From CAYPZT01 sp964415435 (GTDB taxonomy: Bacteria > Patescibacteriota > Microgenomatia > UBA1406 > GWC2-37-13), in assembly GCA_964415435.1 (NCBI GenBank), contig CAYPZT010000008.1, positions 1 to 34,683 on the forward strand: a DNA stretch of 34,683 bases, read 5' to 3'. Every line of letters begins with the position of its first letter. Position 1 is the first letter of the stretch. Shown piece after piece: positions 1-6,652 of this stretch. The notes beneath the pieces were generated by a model. It was not told the origin of the DNA. It saw only the letters and a program-made list of their open reading frames with translations, and made no database searches. Both the position numbers and the translations under genes were made by a program.

Positions 1-1
1 T

Positions 2-370
2 GACTACTTCAGCTCCTCCTATTTTTTTGACAAACTCTTCAAGATAATCAGCGGCACGGCAGTAGTTCAGATAATCACGGTCACCAAGTGCAAAAACACC
101 AAATTTTTTGTTTGGGAATGTCATTCCGGCCGTTTTCTCGATAAACTTCTCAAACTCTATGTGTAGTTGACCATCTTTTTTGTCGGCGGCGCGCTCCCAG
201 GTACATGACCCTAAAATGATATGAGTATAGTCATTCATTTCGGATGGTTCGGCCTCGGCGACGTTTTTCAGTATCACCGTTTGGCCGTTTTTGGCAAGTT
301 CTGTCTTTATGAGTTCGGCGGCTTTTTGTGTGCTTCCCGAATAGGTAGCATAGAGAACAAGAATATTCAT
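2..370 (-). CDS. Flavodoxin (C-terminus cut by window edge)
   Basis: This is a small FMN-binding electron carrier. The start codon is at 370 and the visible part covers 123 codons before the window edge removes the end. The N-terminal MNILVLYATYSGSTQKAAEL is a typical flavodoxin first strand plus FMN phosphate-binding loop (YSGST). A second FMN loop is seen as GSCTWERAADKK, followed by FGVFALGDRDYLNYCRAAD, the usual third flavin loop. A TATACT hexamer (377-382, minus) ends 6 nt before the ATG and no Shine-Dalgarno is visible, which suggests a leaderless message. In small anaerobic or fermentative genomes flavodoxin commonly replaces ferredoxin; its partner is not visible here. The family call is firm, the electron partner unknown. 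Confidence 0.9.
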   Translation of the reverse strand, partial: MNILVLYATYSGSTQKAAELIKTELAKNGQTVILKNVAEAEPSEMNDYTHIILGSCTWERAADKKDGQLHIEFEKFIEKTAGMTFPNKKFGVFALGDRDYLNYCRAADYLEEFVKKIGGAEVV

Positions 371-387
371 ATAGATAGTATAGCGCA

Positions 388-1209
388 TTAAAGTGTGGCT
401 ATTTTTATGTTTGGGACCTGGTATCCAACAAATTGTGAAAAAAGGCGCGGATACTCTGGATTTATTTGAGTTGCATAGTACGTCCTTGAACCTGACCTGG
501 TGAGGCTCGACTCGATTTCGGGATGCCTTGCTAGATAGTCTGCCAGTCTTTCGGCCGTGATGGGGCCTTCAGAGTATACTTTAGTGCTTGCCGGGAGAGA
601 GGCTTGAATCTGATGAAAAATATGATTGTAATGCGTACAGCCGAGCACTACTGCATCGACTTCCTGCGCAATAAGAGGCGCTGTATATTGGCTAACTGCT
701 TTATGTATGTGATCGCTGTCCATGATACCCTGTTCAATAAGAGGTACGAGTGATGGGCACGCTACCTGTATGACTTCCGGGTGATAGCCTATGTTTGCCA
801 TCTCTTTTATAAAACTATCGGACCGGACGGTTGCCTTTGTGGCAAGCATTCCCGGTTTCTTTATACCTTTTTCCTTCAGGGCTTCGAGGATCGGTCGGAT
901 TACCCCGAGTACGCGGATGGGCGAGTTGAGGGTAGCCAGGTACTGCTGTTGGATTGTGCGGAGAGCAACTGCAGTTGCTGTGTTGCAAGCAAGAATGACA
1001 AGGGGAGTATTGTTCTGGATAAAGAAATCTACTGCACGCTTGGTATATGAGAGTATTTCTCCGTCAGACCGCCCGCCATACGGCACATGCAGACTGTCTG
1101 CCAGATACAGGTAGTCATACTGGGGCAGAAGCGATGCGATATCTCGAAGTATGGACAGACCGCCCACGCCTGAGTCAAAAATGCCAATAGGAGACAGGGA
1201 GTCAGTCAT
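388..1209 (-). CDS. murI: Glutamate racemase
   Basis: Interconverts L- and D-glutamate to supply D-Glu for peptidoglycan stem peptides; cytosolic and cofactor-independent. The 273-residue length is normal. Family motifs are present: GIFDSGVGG (residues 9-17), ADSLHVPYG (37-45, a variant of the usual ADTANVPYG), the first catalytic cysteine in ACNTATA (C75) and the second in LGCTHY (C191). The presence of MurI argues for a cell wall built by the cell itself. A TACAAT hexamer (1218-1223, minus) ends 8 nt before the ATG with no Shine-Dalgarno, consistent with a nearly leaderless mRNA. It lies just upstream of the flavodoxin on the same strand, 17 nt away, but that gene has its own -10-like element. 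Confidence 0.95.
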   Translation of the reverse strand: MTDSLSPIGIFDSGVGGLSILRDIASLLPQYDYLYLADSLHVPYGGRSDGEILSYTKRAVDFFIQNNTPLVILACNTATAVALRTIQQQYLATLNSPIRVLGVIRPILEALKEKGIKKPGMLATKATVRSDSFIKEMANIGYHPEVIQVACPSLVPLIEQGIMDSDHIHKAVSQYTAPLIAQEVDAVVLGCTHYNHIFHQIQASLPASTKVYSEGPITAERLADYLARHPEIESSLTRSGSRTYYATQINPEYPRLFSQFVGYQVPNIKIATL

Positions 1210-1264
1210 AAGGGTTTATTGTAACAGGTAGCAGTCAAGATGAGATATTGGTTATAATCACATA

Positions 1265-1489
1265 ATGGCAAAACGACAGTTTGAAGAGAGTGGTAAGAGG
1301 TCATTAGTAAAAGCGATAAGTTATAGATGTCTTATATTATGTACCGATGCATTCGTAATCGCTATCATTACCAAAAGCTATGCGGCGGTAATAGCGGTGG
1401 TCGTTATTTCCAATATTTCAAGCACAATACTGTATCTTATTCATGAGCGTCTATGGAACAATATCCACTGGGGGAAAAATGCAAAATAA
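1265..1489 (+). CDS. DUF2061 family small membrane protein
   Basis: A 74-residue protein with the layout of DUF2061: an N-terminal KRSLVKAISYR, two hydrophobic segments (about residues 23-38 and 40-58), and the family-typical ending YLIHERLWNNIHWG. The biochemical role of DUF2061 is not known; members are predicted inner-membrane proteins. The TATAAT at 1253-1258 ends 6 nt before the ATG, so the message is probably leaderless. It is divergent from murI, sharing a 55-bp intergenic region that must hold both promoters. The next gene downstream (1514) begins 24 nt later with its own strong Shine-Dalgarno. Confidence 0.85.
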   Translation: MAKRQFEESGKRSLVKAISYRCLILCTDAFVIAIITKSYAAVIAVVVISNISSTILYLIHERLWNNIHWGKNAK

Positions 1490-1513
1490 GAAAGGAGAGG
1501 AGGTGAAATATAT

Positions 1514-1693
1514 ATGTGCTATAACTGCGGATGCGGAATGCCACAGGACGATATGGGTAAGGGACGCGTCTCCGAGGGGGGAGGCTCACTAACTGAAAAG
1601 GATTTTGAAAAAATGGCGAAAGACTGGGGAATGCCGGTCAAAGAAGCAAAACAAAATGTTCTTGATCTTCTTGAAAAGACAATCGGTGAATAA
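1514..1693 (+). CDS. Cys-rich microprotein (MCYNCGCGMP type)
   Basis: A 59-residue protein starting MCYNCGCGMPQDDMG. Three cysteines at positions 2, 5 and 7 precede a Gly-rich linker (about residues 15-25) and a charged amphipathic helical C-terminus (about 27-58, TEKDFEKMAKDWGMPVKEAK). A very strong Shine-Dalgarno (GGAGGTGA, 1499-1506) lies 7 nt upstream of the ATG, which decides the start. I recall similar MCYNCGCG proteins from CPR genomes but know of no assigned function; the N-terminal cysteine cluster suggests metal or Fe-S binding. It probably shares a transcript with the upstream DUF2061 gene. Its stop codon directly abuts the stop of the convergent nuclease gene. Reality of the gene is well supported by the ribosome site and composition; function is unknown. 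Confidence 0.75.
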   Translation: MCYNCGCGMPQDDMGKGRVSEGGGSLTEKDFEKMAKDWGMPVKEAKQNVLDLLEKTIGE

Positions 1694-2245
1694 TTAACGA
1701 CAGTAGGACCAGAGTCCCAGATTATTTTCGCGAGCGATGCGTTCGTCTTCGGTAAATTCCTCAGAAAATCGGACATCGGGCGGAAACGTTGCCGCGTGTG
1801 CGTAGCCATTCTTTACAAGGTACTTATTGATAAAGACAGCTTCATTTGTGGAATTTGGAAGAGGTAGGTAGACATAGCGAAGCAGTCTCCCATACCTGTC
1901 AGTTTCCGAAATATCCTTTTCCAGCTTTACATATTTCCCTTCAACAAGCTCCTTATTTTTTGCCTTTGCCTCTCTTCCGAAGCATTGTACTCCTTTGGTT
2001 GGCGACTTGGTTTCCGGTGTATCTACCCCTATGTATCGGACTTTCTGTCCGGACTCAAGTTCTACCGTGTCGCCGTCGATTACCCGCACTATCTTAAAAA
2101 GACCAGGATCAGGAACAGGAGTTGGAGGGGTAGCCGCTCGCGGGATAAACGTATTAAGAGACGAATTGTAGAAAGATAAAGCCAAGAGCACTAAAAGGGC
2201 AGCTAAAAAACTGAAGTATTTTTTTCTTATCCGGAGCATAGCCAT
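1694..2245 (-). CDS. Thermonuclease-family (SNase-like) secreted or membrane-anchored nuclease
   Basis: A 183-residue protein with an N-terminal hydrophobic segment (about residues 11-27) acting as signal peptide or anchor, a short Pro-rich linker (TPPTPVPDPG), then a staphylococcal-nuclease OB fold. The family's calcium and catalytic residues can be matched: VIDGDTVEL (Asp), VRYIGVDTPET (Arg, Asp and Glu) and DRYGRLLRYVYL (second catalytic Arg). It is therefore probably an active extracellular Ca2+-dependent nuclease, which in a reduced genome could help scavenge nucleotides. A TAGAAT hexamer (2252-2257, minus) ends 6 nt before the start; an overlapping TATACT also exists. An alternative start at Met3 cannot be excluded. 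Confidence 0.88.
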   Translation of the reverse strand: MAMLRIRKKYFSFLAALLVLLALSFYNSSLNTFIPRAATPPTPVPDPGLFKIVRVIDGDTVELESGQKVRYIGVDTPETKSPTKGVQCFGREAKAKNKELVEGKYVKLEKDISETDRYGRLLRYVYLPLPNSTNEAVFINKYLVKNGYAHAATFPPDVRFSEEFTEDERIARENNLGLWSYCR

Positions 2246-2276
2246 AGAGTTATTCTATAGTATAATAAGGGGTACT

Positions 2277-2353
2277 CGGGGCGTAGTTCAGATGGCTAGA
2301 ATGTACGCTTTGGGAGCGTAAGGTCGCGAGTTCAAGTCTCGCCGCCCCGACCA
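2277..2353 (+). tRNA. tRNA-Pro (anticodon TGG), CCA encoded
   Basis: A complete cloverleaf can be folded by eye. The acceptor stem is CGGGGCG (2277-2283) with CGCCCCG (2343-2349), followed by discriminator A and an encoded CCA. The anticodon stem is TACGC/GCGTA with loop TTTGGGA, giving anticodon TGG. The T-arm is GCGAG-TTCAAGT-CTCGC. The TATAAT at 2261-2266 lies 10 nt upstream of the mature 5' end and is the likely -10 element. A strong terminator follows 6 nt after the CCA. Confidence 0.97.
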
Positions 2354-2359
2354 ACACGA

Positions 2360-2390
2360 AAACAGACAGGTGATCAGTCTGTCTGTTTTT
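2360..2390 (+). terminator. Rho-independent terminator of tRNA-Pro
   Basis: A perfect 10-bp stem AAACAGACAG (2360-2369) with CTGTCTGTTT (2379-2388), a 9-nt loop, and a T-run finishing the 3' arm. Read on the minus strand it also ends in TTTT, so it may work in both directions and additionally stop the convergent secreted-protein gene, whose stop codon is at 2403. Confidence 0.85.
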
Positions 2391-2402
2391 AACGAAATAT
2401 CC

Positions 2403-3644
2403 TTACTTTATCCTTATCTTCTTCTTCGTTATATTGAACGGACCATCAGCTGGTGTACTCATTGTTTGTACGCCATTAAGCGCTGTCGCTTCGTCTGTAA
2501 AACTTCCCCAGATTTTGTCGGGTGATCCATCCTCTACTTTTGCAAGAAGCCAAAGACCAACCCATCCCGGATTACTAGCTTTTACAACTCTTCCTGCAAA
2601 GTAACCGAATGTTCCATCGACTTTCACTGAATAAACTTTTACGTTGTACCATCCTTTTGCCGAATCGTCATATTCAAAACTGCCGCCGTTGTCAGCAGTA
2701 TTCATATCCATATCGACCTCCCTTTTGAGACCGTATGCTGTATAGATGACGTCATTACCCTTAATAACCTTCTTGTTTTTTTCTACATACTTTTCACACT
2801 TTTCTTTATTCTTAAATGACGGATTATTAAATGTTTGCCACCCATTATTTTTGCATTCGGCCAACGCTGTAGGCGGACCGATAAGCGGCTCAAAGTCGAA
2901 TGTGGTCGTATCGGAGGCGGTGCCGAATTTAAAAACATCAATATTTTCGGTATAGCCGTCGGCATACGGTTCTCCAACGCGAACACCCATAAAAGAGTCA
3001 GTTGTACGAATTGCGGCGTTCGGAAAGGCGGTCTTTATATCATTCCATGTTCTCTGAGGTGCCGTATTCCCATCTGGCCACATATTCCCATTTGAAGCAA
3101 AACCCGACCATGTCCAAAGCGCATTACCCCCATTTATGGTGTCCCACTCTTTCCACGTATTCTGAGTCACTGCGCTATTTGCCGATGGAACATACACTAA
3201 TCTTCTCTGCCATGTATCAATCCCATCAAATGTTACGTTGAAATGGAGATAGCCCGATCGGTTCGGACTCCCCGGATTTCCTGCTGACGGGTTGTATGTT
3301 GCGAAAGACAGGGTAGTGATGTCGCTAAGCTTTACTCCTCGAAACCCGTATGTTGCCAGGTTTCTTCGCTCTGATCCTGTCACACTGCTTTGAACGCTAC
3401 CAGTCCCCAGAAGAGGTGTGCCTGGTCCGGTGACGAAACTTCCTAAGGTATTATCAAGAGTGTCGTTTTCATCGTTATAGAAAAACCATTTATCGTTGCC
3501 TAAAGCCGATACTTTAGAAGTTTCAAGATCATTTACAGTAATCACTTTGGTTGTGGTTGCGGCAAATACTGTCGAAGGAATTAGAGTAAACAGAAACGAA
3601 AAGAGAAAAACACAACAAACTACAAAATACTTTTTAATCTTCAT
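2403..3644 (-). CDS. Secreted protein of unknown function with beta-rich domain
   Basis: I chose the ATG at 3644 (413 residues) because a strong Shine-Dalgarno (GGGAGGTG, 3651-3658) sits 6 nt upstream; the longer in-frame start at 3719 would overlap the promoter. Residues 1-28 form a classic signal peptide, ending ...STVFA before ATTTK. No membrane segment or sorting motif follows. The first half (about 30-250) is rich in aromatic, Gly, Asn and Thr residues (FRGVKLSDITTLSFATYNPSA, then LHFNVTFDG and FMGVRVGEPYADG), in the style of a beta-sandwich carbohydrate-binding or surface domain. The middle (ALAECKNNGWQTFNNPSFKNKEKCEKYVEKNKK) resembles a short two-Cys helical hairpin often seen in secreted proteins. 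The C-terminal part (about 300-413) looks like another beta domain. I do not recognise a named family. Confidence 0.8.
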   Translation of the reverse strand: MKIKKYFVVCCVFLFSFLFTLIPSTVFAATTTKVITVNDLETSKVSALGNDKWFFYNDENDTLDNTLGSFVTGPGTPLLGTGSVQSSVTGSERRNLATYGFRGVKLSDITTLSFATYNPSAGNPGSPNRSGYLHFNVTFDGIDTWQRRLVYVPSANSAVTQNTWKEWDTINGGNALWTWSGFASNGNMWPDGNTAPQRTWNDIKTAFPNAAIRTTDSFMGVRVGEPYADGYTENIDVFKFGTASDTTTFDFEPLIGPPTALAECKNNGWQTFNNPSFKNKEKCEKYVEKNKKVIKGNDVIYTAYGLKREVDMDMNTADNGGSFEYDDSAKGWYNVKVYSVKVDGTFGYFAGRVVKASNPGWVGLWLLAKVEDGSPDKIWGSFTDEATALNGVQTMSTPADGPFNITKKKIRIK

Positions 3645-3687
3645 AGTTTTCACCTCCCTTCCTATTAAAAATGTACTACTTGATTTC

Positions 3688-3716
3688 ATAGTAGAAAAGA
3701 AGTTTCTGTAAGTCAA
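3688..3716 (-). promoter_or_regulatory. Sigma70-type promoter of the secreted-protein gene
   Basis: On the minus strand TTGACT (3711-3716), a 17-nt spacer and TACTAT (3688-3693) form a near-consensus promoter. The expected transcript start near 3681 leaves a leader of roughly 37 nt with a strong Shine-Dalgarno before the ATG at 3644. This contrasts with the very short leaders of most genes in the window. Confidence 0.75.
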
Positions 3717-3763
3717 CAAGTTTTGTCGAATATATGCTACAGCTATGAAGCCGAAAAAAGGCT

Positions 3764-4420
3764 TTATTTTTTGTTAGGTATGTATATAGGATTGGGACCG
3801 GCAATGATATCTGGATTGCCTCTGAAAAGTCCTCCCCACGAGTTCATTCCTCCACCATCTAGCCATATGCCTGGAGCATGAAAACCTATCCAGTCAGGTT
3901 CTGGAGATATTACTTGGCGAAGCTCAAAAGGTTTAGCTACTGCAATCGCAGCTCTAGTTTCCTGTGCACCTCTTCGTACCATTTCTTCTCGCATGAATTT
4001 TAAATTTCTTCCTGTATCCTGTACATCGTCAACGAGTAGAACATGCCGACCTGCAAGATCTACATTATCTGGTAAATCTTGACTAATCCTTACGTTACCT
4101 GAAGAAGCATGTTCACTTCCATAGCTTGTCGTTGCCATAAACTCTATCTCTGAGTCTGTGAGACCAGCTTCATAAAGGGCTTCCGCTAGGTGTACAGCAA
4201 AAAAAGCACCACCCTTAAGCGTTGCAAGTATCACAAGATTTTTATCTTTGAAATAGGTGGCGATTTCTTCTGACAACTCCTGAATACGTTGACCCATCAT
4301 TTCGCGAGGAACAACAATATCTCCAGGCTTATACTCTCTACTTTCTATAACGGGAACTGGATAGTAATGAACGATATCAATATTTCCTTCCCGAACATGA
4401 CTATGGACTAACTCACCCAT
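3764..4420 (-). CDS. hpt: Phosphoribosyltransferase, hypoxanthine-guanine type
   Basis: Type I phosphoribosyltransferase, probably salvaging hypoxanthine or guanine with PRPP; cytosolic. The PRPP-binding signature is clear (HVLLVDDVQDTGRNL, with the paired Asp residues), preceded by the pyrophosphate-loop sequence LATLKGGAFFAVHLAEAL and the flexible-loop region FMATTSYGSEHASSGNVRI. The C-terminal PDWIGFHAPGIWLDGGGMN fits the purine-binding end of HGPRT (W-I-G-F where the usual form is Y-V-V-G-Y/F). At 218 residues it is longer than typical Hpt (about 180), with an N-terminal extension of about 35 residues and a C-terminal tail. A TATACT (minus) ends 10 nt before the ATG. Base specificity cannot be told from the sequence; xanthine use is possible. 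Confidence 0.82.
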   Translation of the reverse strand: MGELVHSHVREGNIDIVHYYPVPVIESREYKPGDIVVPREMMGQRIQELSEEIATYFKDKNLVILATLKGGAFFAVHLAEALYEAGLTDSEIEFMATTSYGSEHASSGNVRISQDLPDNVDLAGRHVLLVDDVQDTGRNLKFMREEMVRRGAQETRAAIAVAKPFELRQVISPEPDWIGFHAPGIWLDGGGMNSWGGLFRGNPDIIAGPNPIYIPNKK

Positions 4421-4528
4421 AATGCGCGAAAGTATAGTGAGGAGTTCTTTTTAAATCAAGGTTCAGATCGACACAAGAATGTATTTAGTATGTATATATT
4501 TATAACCATTACTAAAAGAGTATAATTA

Positions 4529-4726
4529 ATGCTTATACCTACTCTAACTTCCAAAAAAAATAAACCTCGCTTTGTTTGTCCGTTTTGTAAAGGCGATATA
4601 AAGTCCTCAAGTAAAACTGAAATCTTCTATCGCAGTAACTGGATTGAGGGCTGTTACGAGTGTTTCTCTCTATCTATAGGTAGCGTTACTGGAACAGCGT
4701 TTCAGGAAAAAGAGTATTTATTTTAA
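4529..4726 (+). CDS. Small zinc-ribbon-like hypothetical protein
   Basis: A 65-residue ORF with two CxxC pairs, FVCPFCKGDI (C17 and C20) and EGCYECFSL, spaced about 20 residues apart as in a zinc ribbon. I know no named family for it. A TATAAT (4521-4526) ends only 2 nt before the ATG, too close for a conventional start even on a leaderless message, and there is no Shine-Dalgarno. The true promoter or start may therefore differ. The paired cysteines are the main reason to believe it is a gene; the neighbours (hpt and a basic microORF) give no functional hint. Confidence 0.5.
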   Translation: MLIPTLTSKKNKPRFVCPFCKGDIKSSSKTEIFYRSNWIEGCYECFSLSIGSVTGTAFQEKEYLF

Positions 4727-4728
4727 AA

Positions 4729-4824
4729 TTATTTTTTTTCAGCTTTTCTTCTTCGTAGAAGTTTCTTTAGGCTTCCTCGCATTTTTTTCTTTACAAGAGA
4801 TTTTTGTTTTCTTTTATTTCTCAT
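4729..4824 (-). CDS. Possible 31-residue highly basic microprotein
   Basis: MRNKRKQKSLVKKKMRGSLK begins a 31-residue ORF in which more than half of all residues are Lys or Arg. It has a TATAAT (4831-4836, minus) ending 6 nt before the ATG, the same geometry as the other leaderless genes in this window. Size and charge recall tiny ribosome-associated proteins, but it matches no ribosomal protein I know. Its stop codon lies 3 nt beyond the stop of the convergent zinc-ribbon ORF. Purine-rich DNA can produce such an ORF by chance, so this is a tentative call resting on the promoter spacing. Confidence 0.35.
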   Translation of the reverse strand: MRNKRKQKSLVKKKMRGSLKKLLRRRKAEKK

Positions 4825-4962
4825 AACAAGATTATAAATAAGTAATGACTCAGCTTAGTATTTTATACGGGTAATAGCAAACGTATCTTCCAAAAGGTTT
4901 AAACCCAGTAAAGATAGTTGTTCGGTTTTGGCAGAGCAGCCCTTATTTTATGAATTTTGTAA

Positions 4963-4985
4963 CAGTGTACAATTGTGGTACACTG
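4963..4985. repeat. Perfect 8-bp inverted repeat in a 228-bp gene-poor stretch
   Basis: CAGTGTAC (4963-4970) and GTACACTG (4978-4985) flank a 7-nt AT-rich spacer. It could be a repressor operator or an RNA hairpin ahead of the DUF192 gene at 5053. Directly after it is an 18-codon frame at 4997-5050 (starting MKILNIYSLLLFIPA), preceded by a weak AGGTAGG, whose stop is 2 nt before the DUF192 ATG. That could be a leader peptide or chance. The rest of 4825-5052 shows nothing I can name. Confidence 0.4.
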
Positions 4986-5052
4986 ATAGGTAGGTTATGA
5001 AAATACTAAATATATATTCACTTCTTTTATTCATACCTGCTAGTTATTAGCT

Positions 5053-5454
5053 ATGAAAAGAAATTTCATCATCGGTGTTATTGCTGTGGTGGCAATAATA
5101 ATTTTCTTCCTGTTTAGCGGCCATGAAAAATCTTTCGGTGAATTTGAGGTGAAGGAATATGAGATAGAGAATAAATCACACCGTTTATTGGTAGCAGATA
5201 CTCCGGCTAAATGGGAAAAAGGCCTCATGTTTTACCGTAAACTAAATGGAGCAACAGGGATGATTTTTGAATTTCCCGATACGACAACGCGCACATTCTG
5301 GAACAAAAATACGTTCATGGACCTCGATATCTATTGGATGAATGGAGATACTGTTGTTGGAAAAGACTTCCTGCCTTCGATTGAGTCGAGCCGCGAAATA
5401 GTTACGGTTAGTTCTCCAGAACCTGCAAACCGTGTAATCGAGTTTGTGAGATAG
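5053..5454 (+). CDS. DUF192 (UPF0127) family secreted or membrane-anchored protein
   Basis: A 133-residue protein. Residues 3-22 are a single strongly hydrophobic segment, so it is a signal anchor or signal peptide. The rest matches DUF192: a LLVADTPAKWEKGLMFYRKL opening, GMIFEFPDTTTRTFWNKNTFM and the LDIYWMNGDTVVGKDFLPSIE core (the family consensus is FWMKNT...LDIIF). The function of DUF192 is unknown; many members are exported. There is no good Shine-Dalgarno at this ATG; a short in-frame ORF ends 2 nt upstream, so translational coupling is possible. It converges on pgk with only 2 nt between the stop codons. Confidence 0.85.
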   Translation: MKRNFIIGVIAVVAIIIFFLFSGHEKSFGEFEVKEYEIENKSHRLLVADTPAKWEKGLMFYRKLNGATGMIFEFPDTTTRTFWNKNTFMDLDIYWMNGDTVVGKDFLPSIESSREIVTVSSPEPANRVIEFVR

Positions 5455-5456
5455 CT

Positions 5457-6647
5457 TTATTTTTTGAGTGCTTCTATCCCCGGGAGAGTACCTTTTTCTA
5501 TAAACTCAAGCATCGCGCCTCCACCGGTTGAGATATGAGTTATCTTATCGAGATATTCTTTCTTTGAAATAGCTGCAAGTGTGTCTCCGCCGCCTACGAT
5601 AGTCACTGCGTCTGTATTTTCCGTGATCGCGTAGTAGATAAAGTCAGTACCTCTTCGAAAAGCGGGATTTTCAAAGTAACCTACAGGTCCGTTCCATATA
5701 ATCGTTTTGGCCTTTGCGATTATAGCCCCGTATTTTGCGATTGTTTCGGGTCCAAGATCAAGAATCTGTTCACCATCTGTTATCTCGTCAATCTTTTTTA
5801 CCTCACCGCCATTTACCGAATTGTGTGGATCTCCAACGACAACATCAGAAGGTACAACGATAGCATGGTGCTTTTGCGCTGCAAGAAAAAGCAGCTGTCT
5901 TGCTTTCGAAACCATTTCGTACTCGCAGTAACTTTTACCAATGGGATAGCCCTGACAGCACAAAAATGTATTAGCAAGCCCGCCGCCGACAAGGGTATAG
6001 TCAGCCATTTCTGTAAGCTTGGTTATGAGGTTTATCTTGGTTGAGATTTTCGCTCCTCCTATGATCGCAACGAACGGTTTTTTCGGTTTTCCTACTGCCC
6101 TTGTGATCATCTCGATTTCCCTCTTCATAAGAAGACCTCCAAAGGATGGTAAATATGCGGTCACTCCAACGAGGGACGCCTCGGTCCTGTGAGACACGGC
6201 GAAGGCATCATTAACATACACATCCGCAAGAGAGGCGAGCTTTTCAGAAAACGCACGGTCATTGTTTTTCTCGCCAGGATAAAATCTCATATTTTCAAGT
6301 ACTAAAATTTCACCCGGTTGTTCTGAGTTCAGAAGTTTTTTACCCTCTTCCGATGTGAAATCTTCTACGAGTTGTATAGAGATATTCGGCAGGAGTTCTC
6401 TCAATTTCGGAATAATAACTGATAGAGAAAATTGAGCACTTCGCCCGGAAGGTCTGCCCATATGGGATACCAATATGAGACGATTTCTATTTTTGAGAAG
6501 TTCCTCTATAGTAGGGATCGACTGTTTGATGCGTGCATCATCCGCTATGGTGTGATTTGGATTGAGAGAAACGTTAAAATCTACGCGCAATAAAACGCGT
6601 TGATCCGCAATTTTATTCTCGTTGATAAATTTGATCCCTTCAGTCAT
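5457..6647 (-). CDS. pgk: Phosphoglycerate kinase
   Basis: Catalyses 1,3-bisphosphoglycerate + ADP to 3-phosphoglycerate + ATP. The start at 6647 gives 396 residues, the normal family length; the longer frame upstream would run into gap. Visible motifs are RVDFNVSL (21-28), LVSHMGRPSGR (substrate Arg and His), NDAFAVSHRTEASLVG, KPFVAIIGGAKISTKI (hinge and nucleotide region), WNGPVGYFE and GGGDTLAAI near the C-terminus followed by HISTGGGAMLEF. It is the last gene of the aldolase-glpX-gap-pgk operon, beginning 5 nt after the gap stop codon. No clear Shine-Dalgarno is seen, so coupling to gap translation is likely. Confidence 0.97.
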   Translation of the reverse strand: MTEGIKFINENKIADQRVLLRVDFNVSLNPNHTIADDARIKQSIPTIEELLKNRNRLILVSHMGRPSGRSAQFSLSVIIPKLRELLPNISIQLVEDFTSEEGKKLLNSEQPGEILVLENMRFYPGEKNNDRAFSEKLASLADVYVNDAFAVSHRTEASLVGVTAYLPSFGGLLMKREIEMITRAVGKPKKPFVAIIGGAKISTKINLITKLTEMADYTLVGGGLANTFLCCQGYPIGKSYCEYEMVSKARQLLFLAAQKHHAIVVPSDVVVGDPHNSVNGGEVKKIDEITDGEQILDLGPETIAKYGAIIAKAKTIIWNGPVGYFENPAFRRGTDFIYYAITENTDAVTIVGGGDTLAAISKKEYLDKITHISTGGGAMLEFIEKGTLPGIEALKK

Positions 6648-6652
6648 ATCTG

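Noticed and set aside
3746..3772. GC-containing hairpin with T-run after hpt (AAGCC/GGCTT)
   Set aside because: The T-run follows on the plus strand, where no gene precedes it, while the minus-strand reading needed for hpt has no T-tail.
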